Part shown: piece after piece, positions 37,107-45,500 of the stretch
Numbering within the stretch: position 1 is the stretch's first letter
Layout of the letters: every line of letters starts with the position of its first letter
Origin: Dolichospermum sp. DET69
GTDB lineage: Bacteria; Cyanobacteriota; Cyanobacteriia; Cyanobacteriales; Nostocaceae
DNA length: 64,000 nucleotides
Direction: 5' to 3'
NCBI GenBank assembly: GCA_017355425.1
Contig: CP070233.1
Coordinates: forward strand, 2,211,501-2,275,500
Made by a program: the position numbers and the translations under genes
Notes under the pieces: model-generated
The model's input: only the letters and a program-made list of their open reading frames with translations
Database searches by the model: none
What the model was told of the DNA's origin: nothing

Positions 37107-37274
37107 ATGGAAACCTTAGATTATCGAGAAATAGTAAAAGATATTATCTCTAAATATGAAAAAGACCAAGCAGAGGAAGATTTACTAAGTGTTTTCGATA
37201 GAATTGGTGAAAATGCTCAAGCTAAAGGACTTACAGAAGAAATATTGGAACAATTATTATCTGATGAATCATAA
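37107..37274 (+). CDS. Small antitoxin-like protein before a lost PIN toxin
   Basis: The 55-aa acidic helical protein METLDYREIVKDIISKYEKD...EQLLSDES looks like the small antitoxin half of a toxin-antitoxin pair. Its stop overlaps an ATG at 37,264 whose frame reads MNHKLIIIDIATK and ends after 22 codons; that opening resembles the first strand of a PIN-domain toxin (IIID), so the partner is probably a remnant. No family name can be given with certainty. Confidence 0.5.
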   Translation: METLDYREIVKDIISKYEKDQAEEDLLSVFDRIGENAQAKGLTEEILEQLLSDES

Positions 37275-37309
37275 ATTAATTATCATTGACATTGCTACAA
37301 AATCATCTC

Positions 37310-37642
37310 ATGCTAACCGTAACCATTGATGAAATCCAGAAAAACTTCACCAGCTATCTTCACCAAGTAGCAGCAGGAGAAACTATTATTATCATCGAAT
37401 CAGGTAAAGCAATTGCAGAAATTAAACCAGTTCCCAATGTTATGGAAAAATTAGATTACCCTGAATTAGTACAACAAGTGTTAGGAACACATACAGACGG
37501 TCATTGCTCTGAAGGAACAGAAATCGAGTTAATATTTGATATTCAAAGAAATCGCTATCTAGTAGTTCATATAGGTTGGGAAGGTGAAAATAGAACTTCA
37601 ATATTCTTAATTCTAAACATCTATCCCTTTCAAGGTGAATAA
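37310..37642 (+). CDS. In-frame chimera: Phd-type antitoxin N-terminus joined to truncated XisI
   Basis: From ATG at 37,310 the first 43 residues (MLTVTIDEIQKNFTSYLHQV, then GKAIAEIKPVPN) are a Phd/YefM antitoxin start. Directly after VPNV comes MEKLDYPELVQQVLG and then ELIFDIQRNRYLVVHIGWEG, the XisI sequence, cut off at GENRT by repeat module A. So one frame links two unrelated families, and the XisI part lacks its C-terminal third. The XisI portion has its own ATG at 37,442, so the join may be only a junction without function. The Phd part lacks its toxin-binding tail. It is most likely a product of rearrangement. Confidence 0.7.
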   Translation: MLTVTIDEIQKNFTSYLHQVAAGETIIIIESGKAIAEIKPVPNVMEKLDYPELVQQVLGTHTDGHCSEGTEIELIFDIQRNRYLVVHIGWEGENRTSIFLILNIYPFQGE

Positions 37643-37990
37643 AAACTTGAGTGAAAAAAAGATTTTCGAGTCACCTTGAAAAGTTATTATCACCCTTTCC
37701 CCAATTCCTGAGCGCGTTCTTTCGAGGCTTTGACAGCTTCGATGATAGCGGAACGAAAACCGGCTTTTTCTAAGGCGCTGACACCGGCAATGGTTGTCCC
37801 TCCAGGACTGGTAACTCTGTCTTTAAGTTCGGCTGGGTGGATTTTTGTTTCTTGTAATAGTGTAGCTGTGCCTAATACTGTTTGGATAGCTAGTTGTTGA
37901 GCGATTTCTAGGTCGCGCTTCGCTATCGCTTTTCTAGGCTAAGTGAATGAAATTGAGGACAGCGATTCCTAGGTCGCGCTTCGCTATCGC
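37596..37990. repeat. Repeat module A (leader, proC 3' fragment, trailer)
   Basis: The module has three parts: a leader from CTTCAATATTCTTAATTC with inverted ends CTTTCAAGGTGA/TCACCTTGAAAAG; a proC 3' fragment (37,690-37,905); and a trailer TTCTAGGCTAAGTGAATGAA ending in a GCGAT-N19-ATCGC repeat. The same parts recur at 46,180-46,337 (no proC part), 47,111-47,526 (no leader) and 48,125-49,013 (the true proC). Confidence 0.9.
37690..37905 (-). pseudogene. 3'-terminal fragment of proC, copy A
   Basis: These 216 bp equal the last 216 bp of proC at 48,198-48,413 without gaps and with roughly nine in ten bases alike by eye. It would encode the last 72 residues of P5C reductase. It breaks off at GCGAT of the HIP1 octamer present in the intact gene (48,409-48,416), where a 29-bp dispersed repeat takes over. 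Confidence 0.9.
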
Positions 37991-38091
37991 ACTATATTTT
38001 AGGGTACGTTAATGAAATGATTAAATAAAGCTATGATATAGAGACAAATCTTTGATTTCTTTCCTTCCTGCTTGTGTATGGAGATATTAAG

Positions 38092-38217
38092 ATGACCATA
38101 CAGTTCAGAGAAAAAGCTTTGATGGCTTATGAAACCATGCCATCAAGTCAGAAAAATAGGGTTTCTAAAGTAATAAAGCAGCTAGATGTCGATAAATCAC
38201 AGAGACCCTATTTAATG
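38092..38217 (+). pseudogene. Truncated small toxin-like gene
   Basis: The start MTIQFREKALMAYETMPSSQ followed by KNRVSKVIKQLD resembles the first half of a RelE/ParE-type toxin, and then the frame runs into a dispersed repeat (CGTTCGCGGAGCGTCTCG). The C-terminal half is missing. The family guess is weak; the truncation is clear. Confidence 0.4.
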
Positions 38218-38294
38218 AACCACGAAGACGCGTTCGCGGAGCGTCTCGATAGCTTGCGTGGCGACCCAGGAGCCATAGAGATAGAGCGCGAAGG

Positions 38295-38719
38295 AAGAAG
38301 GCAATGCTGACCAAACTGATAGCATAGTTTTTTTGGATTCTAAAACAATTATCCATAGGCAATCGCGCAATACCAGTACATCTATTCGACTCTGTAGAGT
38401 TTCTTCGCTATCAGCTACTGTTATTTGCACAGATTCTTCAGCTTTGATGAGAAAAGGTGGATCATCTAAACCTGCAACGGTCAGCAATGGAGAAACAAGT
38501 AATAGCATCACTGTACTTTCTAACAAATGTCCGTTAGAACGGTGATAAATATAACGCTGCCATAAAATTTCTAGGTTGGTGCGGTCATTGGGATTAATCT
38601 CAGGTAATTGATTATGCCATTCTGTAAAAAAAATCCTCAGATTTACTTCGGGTTAGTCCAAATCGTGTTTCTGCTTCAGAGATAGTGGTGATAGTTTCAG
38701 TAACGGCTAATCCTTGCAT
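38295..38719 (-). pseudogene. Broken type I restriction R-subunit N-terminal (HSDR_N-like) gene
   Basis: From ATG at 38,719 the frame reads MQGLAVTETITTISEAETRF and then shifts at a run of eight T. Removing one T restores EDFFTEWHNQLPEINPNDR and continues LEILWQRYIYHRSNGHLLES, RIDVLVLRDCLWIIVLESKKT, which is the D...ExK nuclease core of the short HSDR_N-like proteins common in cyanobacteria. The gene is then cut after SVWSALP by the same dispersed repeat that truncates its neighbour. With a frameshift and a missing 3' end it is dead. Confidence 0.75.
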
Positions 38720-38816
38720 AGTATATTTATTTATGTTTGACTCGTTGTGTTTATATCGTAATTGCAACTTTTTCAACTACGATAGAATAATTTCAGCTAT
38801 CCCAGTATGAAAAATT

Positions 38817-39047
38817 ATGATTAACCCTCAAATTTTGGAAGCAATCAAGGAAATGCCTAATGTCGAAAGACTAGAGATGATTGAATTTGCATTACAACTC
38901 ATCCGTGAAGAAATACAGAAACCCAAAAAACTGAGCTTAACTGCTGCTGCTGAAATTATGCGTTCCTACTATGAAGAAGGAAGCAGATTGACAGAGTTTG
39001 TTGATAGTTGTGATGAAAATTTTTATGAATATCATGATTATGCGTAG
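38817..39047 (+). CDS. Antitoxin partner of MazF
   Basis: The 76-aa acidic helical protein MINPQILEAIKEMPNVERLE...FYEYHDYA overlaps the following MazF-like gene by eight bases, the usual antitoxin-first arrangement. The pattern IREEI.KPKKLSLTAAAEIM.SYY is that of cyanobacterial small antitoxins paired with PemK/MazF toxins. It should bind and neutralise the toxin and repress the operon, though no clear DNA-binding fold is visible. Confidence 0.7.
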   Translation: MINPQILEAIKEMPNVERLEMIEFALQLIREEIQKPKKLSLTAAAEIMRSYYEEGSRLTEFVDSCDENFYEYHDYA

Positions 39048-39384
39048 AGGTCAAATTTGGCTGTATAATGCCGATCCCACAGTAGGTGATGAAATTAGTA
39101 AAATTCGACCTTGTGTAATAGTTAGTAATGATGATTTAGGTATTTTACGCTTGAAGGTTGTTGTACCAATTACAGGATGGAATGAAGTCTTTGTACAAAT
39201 ACCCTGGATGATACAGATTGAACCAACACAAGAGAATAATTTAAGCAAGTCATCCGCAGTAGATACTTTTCAAGTGCGTTCAGTTTCTCAACAACGACTA
39301 ATCAAGCAAGTTGGAACAGTTTCCGATGAAATAATCAAAGAAATTACTAATGCTTTAGCTATGGTTTTGAATATTAACGGTTAG
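39040..39384 (+). CDS. mazF: MazF/PemK-family mRNA interferase toxin
   Basis: From ATG at 39,040 the protein has 114 aa and opens MRRGQIWLYNADPTVGDEIS, with RPCVIVSNDDLG and VVPITGW, the conserved first, second and third strands of the MazF fold (RGxIWxxxxxPxxGxE.xKxRPxxVVS). The Arg in RPCVIVS and Thr in VPITGW correspond to catalytic positions. It would cleave mRNA at a short motif. It overlaps its antitoxin gene. It appears intact, so the pair may be active. Confidence 0.87.
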   Translation: MRRGQIWLYNADPTVGDEISKIRPCVIVSNDDLGILRLKVVVPITGWNEVFVQIPWMIQIEPTQENNLSKSSAVDTFQVRSVSQQRLIKQVGTVSDEIIKEITNALAMVLNING

Positions 39385-39414
39385 TATAATACTATACTCT
39401 TAGTCACTGCAACT

Positions 39415-39648
39415 TTATTTACCAACTTGGGTAAAAGGTTCGGGTATGGGTTGTCCATCTTCTTTCAATACTTCTAGATACAGTGCGATGCCTTCGGCGA
39501 GCGTAGCTATCGCTTCTTTAATATTTTCCTGTACTTCTGCCAAAGTGTCACCAATACTGACACAACCAGGTAAGTCAGGAACATAAGCGCCCCAGTTTGT
39601 CTGTCCACGTTCATAGATGACTGTGTACTCAATCATTTTTTCGTTCAT
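39415..39648 (-). CDS. hicB: HicB-type antitoxin with an in-frame repeat insertion
   Basis: ATG at 39,648 overlaps the hicA stop as ATGA, so it is preferred to the codon at 39,666. The 77-aa product has the HicB core VIYERGQTNWGAYVPDLPGCVSIG. After EVQENIKEAI it contains ATLAEGIA before LYLEVLKEDGQPIPEP. That extra stretch is encoded by GCGAT-N19-ATCGC (39,485-39,513); replacing it with a HIP1 octamer GCGATCGC gives the normal KEAIALYLEVL. So seven residues were added without breaking the frame. The insert falls in the helix after the RNase H-like core and may be tolerated. Confidence 0.85.
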   Translation of the reverse strand: MNEKMIEYTVIYERGQTNWGAYVPDLPGCVSIGDTLAEVQENIKEAIATLAEGIALYLEVLKEDGQPIPEPFTQVGK

Positions 39649-39827
39649 AATTTTGCTTGATTCCAAATTGATGAGAGTGTACCGACTGGAATGTCATCAC
39701 TTGGTTTTCCAGGTACAACTACGATACCTGATTTACTTTGATGTTTGAGGATACGATGACTACCTCTGGTGCGATCTATATACCAACCATCTGCTTCCAG
39801 GATTTTGAGAACTTCTCTAACCTTCAT
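39645..39827 (-). CDS. hicA: HicA-type toxin
   Basis: The 60-aa protein is a textbook HicA: MKVREVLKILEADGWYIDRT, then RGSHRILKHQSKSGIVVVPGKPSDDIPVGTLSSIWNQA. The active-site His lies in GSHR. It would bind and cleave mRNA. It is translationally coupled to the hicB gene by ATGA overlap, and the pair looks complete. Confidence 0.9.
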   Translation of the reverse strand: MKVREVLKILEADGWYIDRTRGSHRILKHQSKSGIVVVPGKPSDDIPVGTLSSIWNQAKL

Positions 39828-40002
39828 AATTTACAAGCAGACTATTTGCCATCATAACTTGATTAGTGATTTACTATGTTGAGAGGAAAAGCACAAATCG
39901 TAGCCTGATTTACTATTTTAAAGACAATCAATCATTTTGTGTTTAATTATACAGTTATATCTTAAACATTAATTTTTGCTTATTCTTTGGTCAAGAGCTA
40001 AA

Positions 40003-40833
40003 ATGCTTGTCATGCAAGCTCAATCAAATATTATTTCGGACTATGGTGGTGAACCCATTCAAAGACTGGGAAAAAGTTTCACAGATATTTTTACTAAAAG
40101 AGATAAGACGGGTAAACCAGTCATGGATTATGTCTGGAGAGGAACAAATTACCAGTATGTCTTTGAGTCAATGCCCGTTAAAGGCTTAGGTAATGAAAAA
40201 CTTGATATTGATGGAAATGGGTTGCAATCAGATAAACCTTTTGATAGTCTTAAACGTGACATGACGATGATTTTGCTTTATGCCAGCACTTCTGATGTAT
40301 CCGAACAAGCTGGCTTAGAAGTCTGTCTTCTTGGCTCTTTGCTTGGTGATGAAGCTAGTTTAGAACGTCATATAAAGCAAAGATATATTGTTATTAGTAG
40401 AATAACAGGTGGTGCAAATGCAAATTCTTTAGGGCAATTAGCACAACGTTATATTGTCAAGTACCTGAAAGAAAAATTGGGAAATGAATTCAATATTACC
40501 AGTAATGGATCAATTATATTGCATGGTTATGGTAAAACCACTGGAATGCCTTTTGATGTAGTTGTCACAAAAGGAGGCAAAAGTGTTGGAATTGAAGTTA
40601 GTTTTCAAGTAACAACCAACAGCACAATAGAAAGAAAAGCAGGACAAGCAGCCGAAAGACAAGCTCTGATCAACGCTGCTGGTCACAAAATAGCCTATGT
40701 TATTGATGGGGCTGGAAATTTCCAACGCTCTGCTGCTATCTCTACAATTTGCAAGCATAGCCATTGTACAGTTGCCTATTCTGATAGTGAGTTTGATATT
40801 TTAGCTGATTTTTTGCGTGAGAGTTTGCCATGA
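40003..40833 (+). CDS. Putative type II restriction endonuclease
   Basis: I use ATG at 40,003 (276 aa; AGAG six bases before it), with ATG at 40,012 an alternative. The gene overlaps the following cytosine methyltransferase start as ATGA, so it is almost certainly its partner endonuclease. The part near residue 180 reads GKTTGMPFDVVVTKGGKSVGIEVSFQVTT, a D-x(n)-E-x-S/F pattern that fits a PD-(D/E)xK core with a substituted Lys, followed by ERKAGQAAERQ. Which known endonuclease family it belongs to I cannot say, and the recognition site is not predictable from sequence. The C-terminus contains CKHSHC, perhaps a metal-binding pair. Confidence 0.65.
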   Translation: MLVMQAQSNIISDYGGEPIQRLGKSFTDIFTKRDKTGKPVMDYVWRGTNYQYVFESMPVKGLGNEKLDIDGNGLQSDKPFDSLKRDMTMILLYASTSDVSEQAGLEVCLLGSLLGDEASLERHIKQRYIVISRITGGANANSLGQLAQRYIVKYLKEKLGNEFNITSNGSIILHGYGKTTGMPFDVVVTKGGKSVGIEVSFQVTTNSTIERKAGQAAERQALINAAGHKIAYVIDGAGNFQRSAAISTICKHSHCTVAYSDSEFDILADFLRESLP

Positions 40834-42149
40834 TTCGTTTTATTGATCTTTTTGCAGGTATTGGTGGAATGCGCCTCGGTTTTCAGCAAGCGTGTGATGT
40901 TTTGGGCATAGAATCTCAATGTGTACTTAGCTCTGAAATTGATAAAAAAGCTATTGAAACATATATACTAAACTTTGATGATCAACCTACTGGAGACATC
41001 CGAGAAATTGATCTAATACCTGAATTTGATTTTATGCTTGCTGGTTTTCCCTGCCAATCTTTTTCCTACGCGGGTAAACAACAAGGCTTTGGAGATACCA
41101 GAGGGACGCTGTTTTTTGAAATTGAAAGACTACTAAAAATTCATAAGCCACAAAGTTTTATGCTTGAAAATGTCCGTGGTTTAACAACACATGATCAGGG
41201 TAGAACCTTTAAAACAATTATTCATGCTTTGGAACAACTTGGTTACGGTGTTCATTATCTTTTACTCAACAGTAGTAACTTTGGTGTACCACAAAATCGT
41301 GTTCGTATATACATATTAGGGCTACTTGGTAAAAAGCCAGTAATTACACTTATGTCAGATAAAGGTGCTACTGACTCTCATACTTTTAAACAACAGCAAT
41401 ATCAGCTAAGTCTTTTTGATCAAACTGATTCAGTTATCAAGGTTAAACATATTCTGGAAAAAAAATGTTCTGAAAATTATTATCTCTCAAAACAATTTGA
41501 ACAGCAACTTTTTGATGCTGTAGATGGTCAATTTGAAAAGCTTCATGGTGTTCGGCTTATTGACTTTCGTGGAGGCAATTCTATCCATTCTTGGCATTTA
41601 GGGATTAAAGGCAAGTGTACAAAGGATGAGCGTGATTTTATGGATGCCTTAATATCCCATAGAAGGCATAAAGAATTTGGTGATCACCAAGATGGTAAAA
41701 GCTTAACTCTAGAACAAATTAAGACATTTTTTGATCATGAAAATATCGAAAATATTATTAATTCACTCATTGAAAAAAAATATCTTAAGGAAATGAATGG
41801 AAGATATAATCCTGTGAGTGGAAATATGTCTTTTGAAGTTTTTAAGTTTCTCGATCCTGAGAGTATTTCCATAACCCTGACATCATCAGATGCGAATAAG
41901 TTGGGTGTAGTCCAAAATGGGCGACCCAGAAGAATAACGCCTCGTGAATGTGCAAGATTACAAGGCTTTCCAGAGTCTTATATTCTTCATTCAGATGATA
42001 GTGCAACGTATAAACAGTTTGGTAATGCTGTAAGTGTGCCTGTAATTCAAGCAATTTTAGAGGACTTCATAGCAAATAATAGTCTCACAAAAGTAACTTT
42101 CTATTCTCCTGTGATAGCTCCGCTCGCGGAAGGCAACACATCCAGGTAA
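40830..42149 (+). CDS. DNA (cytosine-5) methyltransferase
   Basis: The 439-aa enzyme has the ordered C5 motifs: I FIDLFAGIGGMRLGF (residues 4-18), IV GFPCQSFSYAGKQQGFGDTRG with catalytic Cys75, VI MLENVRGL (ENV at 113-115), VIII QNRVRIYILG, IX GRPRRITPRECARLQGFPESY and X YKQFGNAVSVPVI. Between VIII and IX lies a long target-recognition region (about residues 175-370), including LIDFRGGNSIHSWHLGIKG, giving its site specificity. It protects host DNA from the endonuclease encoded just before it. Its 3' end runs into a dispersed repeat and the last residues (APLAEGNTSR) may be derived from that. Confidence 0.92.
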   Translation: MIRFIDLFAGIGGMRLGFQQACDVLGIESQCVLSSEIDKKAIETYILNFDDQPTGDIREIDLIPEFDFMLAGFPCQSFSYAGKQQGFGDTRGTLFFEIERLLKIHKPQSFMLENVRGLTTHDQGRTFKTIIHALEQLGYGVHYLLLNSSNFGVPQNRVRIYILGLLGKKPVITLMSDKGATDSHTFKQQQYQLSLFDQTDSVIKVKHILEKKCSENYYLSKQFEQQLFDAVDGQFEKLHGVRLIDFRGGNSIHSWHLGIKGKCTKDERDFMDALISHRRHKEFGDHQDGKSLTLEQIKTFFDHENIENIINSLIEKKYLKEMNGRYNPVSGNMSFEVFKFLDPESISITLTSSDANKLGVVQNGRPRRITPRECARLQGFPESYILHSDDSATYKQFGNAVSVPVIQAILEDFIANNSLTKVTFYSPVIAPLAEGNTSR

Positions 42150-42206
42150 ATCTGGAATGTATGCAGAATAGTTACTACCTGCCCACTCGTAAACTACTGC
42201 ATAATT
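42120..42206 (-). pseudogene. hicB remnant
   Basis: On the minus strand the frame reads NYAVVYEWAGSNYSAYIPDL, PGCVA and then changes at CTTCCGCGAGCGGAGC, a dispersed repeat of the same type as that inside the intact hicB. The start codon and the C-terminal half are missing. It overlaps the 3' end of the methyltransferase region and abuts the next remnant. Confidence 0.65.
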
Positions 42207-42492
42207 GCTGAACAGATTTATGCACTTGTCAAAACTCTTCCCCAAGATCAAGCTGATGAGATTTTGACTTTTGCTGAATTTATCCGTGCCAAACATCTAA
42301 ATACTAAGCAAACTGTCAACAATATTGACCAGTTACCTTGGTCAGAATTTGTTTATTCACTTGCTGGAACTTGGAAAGATGACTTTCCTACTTTAGAAGA
42401 AATTCGCACCGAATCAGGACAAGACATTCTGCGGGAGAGCCTTTAGATGTACGTTTTGGATACCAACACCCTGATTTATTATTTTAAATGAT
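42204..42492 (+). pseudogene. Remnant of a toxin-antitoxin pair (antitoxin and VapC/PIN start)
   Basis: Frame IAEQIYALVKTLPQDQADEI, LTFAEFIRAKHLN to ILRESL (stop at 42,446) is a DUF2281-like antitoxin without a start codon, fused at its 5' edge to the hicB remnant. At 42,448 a new ATG gives MYVLDTNTLIYYFK, the first strand of a VapC-type PIN ribonuclease with its first Asp, and then stops after 14 codons at 42,492. Both halves are therefore decayed. Confidence 0.65.
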
Positions 42493-42556
42493 GTTTCGGG
42501 ATAGGAGCGATTACTTATAATCTAAGATTTAGAAGGGAGTTTGTGAGGAGGTTAAG

Positions 42557-45500
42557 ATGAGCGGAAGTGGTGGTAATGGTGGATACGAATATCAAGCAAG
42601 GGTAACAGCTTATGTTGCAGCCCATATATTAACTCAGCAAAAATTAGGCTGGATTGAACACTCAAATCCTGATATTCCGATTGCTGTAGCAGCAGAAACT
42701 AATGGACCTGGGGACGATATCAAGATTACGCTTGAAGACGGTACAACAGTAGAAGTTCAAGTCAAACATCGTTTACAGAAGAATGAAAAGTTTTGGAAGG
42801 CAATTCTAAAGTTAGCCCACGGACTCGCAGAAAATCCCTATCTGTATTGCATTCTGTTAACTGACTCTACTGCAAGCGGAACTTTTAAAGATGAACTCCG
42901 CCAAGATTTAAAGAGACTTGGACAAGGGCGAACAGATGACCTCACAGGAATAACGGATGAGGTTATCAACGAATTTGCCAAAAAGGGTATTCCAGATAAT
43001 CAATCACTTTTCAGGCGGCTTTTGATTATAGTTGTTGATCTTGAAGATGATACCCAAGGAGCAAAATTTGCACAGGAAATGCTCTTACACGTTTTAGCAG
43101 ACAAGAATCAACTAAGTCAAGCCTGGAATATCCTTGTGGCAGATGCAAGTAAACTTATTACCAATAGAGGCCGTCGTGATGCAGAAGGGATAGCACGACT
43201 ATTGGGTAGTAAATCTATTCAGCTATCTGCAAACAGTTCAAATCCGGCTATTACAGCCAAACTTTATAGGAAATGGCTTGAAAAAACTACCTCTGACTTT
43301 ATTGTTTTGGGAATTGAAAAAAAGCTGTCTATAGAAACTGATTGGATATCACTCAAAGTAAAGCAAAACAACGGTGATGATGATCAGGCAATTTTTAAAG
43401 CGGAATTTATTCCTGAACTTTACGATCTAACTGTTGTAGTAGGTAATCCAGGAAGCGGAAAAAGTACCTTGTTAAAGTGTTTAGCTCATCAGCTATGTGT
43501 TTTAGAGAAAAAAGTTTTGCGTGTCAGTCTAAAGCACATTAGTAACCTATGCCGACAGCAAGGTAAAACATTTGAAGATGCAATTTTTAAAGCTGCTGCT
43601 GACAGTTCTGGTGTTAATGAGGATCAATTAAAATTTTCATTGCGTTGTCCTGATTATCTTTTATTAGATGGGTTTGATGAGTGTGATGACGGAGCTAATA
43701 TCGCCAGCAAACTAACAGATTGGGCAATAGGCAGCACTATGACTAAAATTATCATAACTACGCGACCTGGTTACGGGCTAGAACATTTTTCTGATTGGGA
43801 ACAGGTAGAAATCCTACCTCTAGAAATATCAGACATCTTAAAATTTGCCAAAAGAATTTTTGAAATACATTCGATTAATAAAGAAACTCTCAAAGAGCAA
43901 GAAATTTTATTTGAGAATTGGCTAATAAATACTCAAACAGCTTCATTAGCAGCTAGAAACCCGCTATTATTGGGGTTTCTTACTCAACTATTTTTATTTG
44001 ACGCAAATAGTATTTTAAATCGCGCAAGTATTTATGGAAATATTGTGCATTTGCTTTGCCAGCAAGACACACAAGATAGAGAATCTATCAAAATCAACAA
44101 ACAAGATGAGCCAATTGCACAACGTACAATCGAAATAGCAGGTTGGCAATTAATGTATCAACCTGAAGTTTTAGAAAGTGAATTTAATAAGATATTAACT
44201 AATGCTTTATTAAGTGAATTAAACAGCTTTACAAAATTAGAAATGCAAACTCAGGTTAAAAAATATATCTCTTTTTGGGAACAACGTCGCATCTTTGAGA
44301 GAAACAAAGTTGGATTAAACGATACAATTAACTTTATTCATCTTACTCTCTGTGAATATGCAGCAGGGAAGTATGTTTCTAATTTAGATGATCAAAAAAT
44401 ATGCACATGGTTAGAGGGCGTTAGACAGGATATTAAGTGGCAAGAAGTCATACTATTTGCGGCTGGATTAGGTAAGGTAGACATAATTGTTAACCATTTA
44501 CTTGAACTTGATAATCTAGAAAATATAAATTCAACAGATATTTTGCTGGCTGCTAAAGCCTTAACGGAAGTAAATGATGCGCCATTTGAGCTTGTAAAAG
44601 CAGTAGTTAATCGCTTACAGATACAACTAGAATCACCAAATCCTTCTGTGGTTATTAACGCAGCTAAAGCACTGCTTAGTTTAATACCTCAAGCTACAGA
44701 CTTAATTGGAAATATTGCACAAAATTTATCTAATCATACTCAATCATGGACACGGTTAGCAGTGGTTAGACTGGTTTTAGAATGTGGCGATAAATATGTA
44801 GATTTAAGTATCTTAAAAGAAGTTATTGATGAATGTATTGCTGAACCAGCAAGAATATATAGTCCATTCACACCGCGAAAATTGAAAGATTATGGAAAAT
44901 ATGGAAGAGAGTTCCAGAACCAAGTTTTGCTTCAAGGGTTTCAATTACTCCTCAAGAAACAGCCAAATTTAGAAACAGCTAAACATATTAAAGAAGAAAT
45001 TAGGAGTAAAAAATTGAGTTCTGGAATAATAATAGATTTATCCAAAATTCTCCACAATCATATTTCTGAACAGCTTAAGAATAATGATCAGAAAGAGGAT
45101 AGAAAAGACTGGAGTATCTTTTCGAGAGAACTAATACAAGATAACGCATTCATGAATCCACAAAATTTATTAACCAGTGTGAAGCGCAGAGAACAAATAA
45201 AGTATGCAGATAAATCATTTTTAGAAGCTGTACTTCGTGTAACTGATAATAAATCAAATTTATCTATATCTCTCCAGCAACAACAGGAACTAATTGCATT
45301 AGGTATTCTTGTCAAAGGTATGGGTTGGTTGAAGATGCCGATTTGGGATTGGGATGTTCTGAGTGAAAATAACGATTTAGAGGCAGTTGACTCTGTAATC
45401 AAGGGTGTAATTACCGCGCTAAATATTGAACTTCAGAAAATAGCTATAGAGGCACTAATAGCTCTAAAACAGATAGAGTTTCACGACTTGGATATTATTG

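Noticed and set aside
37690-37905. A second functional proC
   Set aside because: Only the last 72 codons are present, with no start; the same holds for 47,111-47,441.
40510-42054. Minus-strand frames opposite the restriction-modification genes
   Set aside because: They are shadows of genes with complete methyltransferase motifs.
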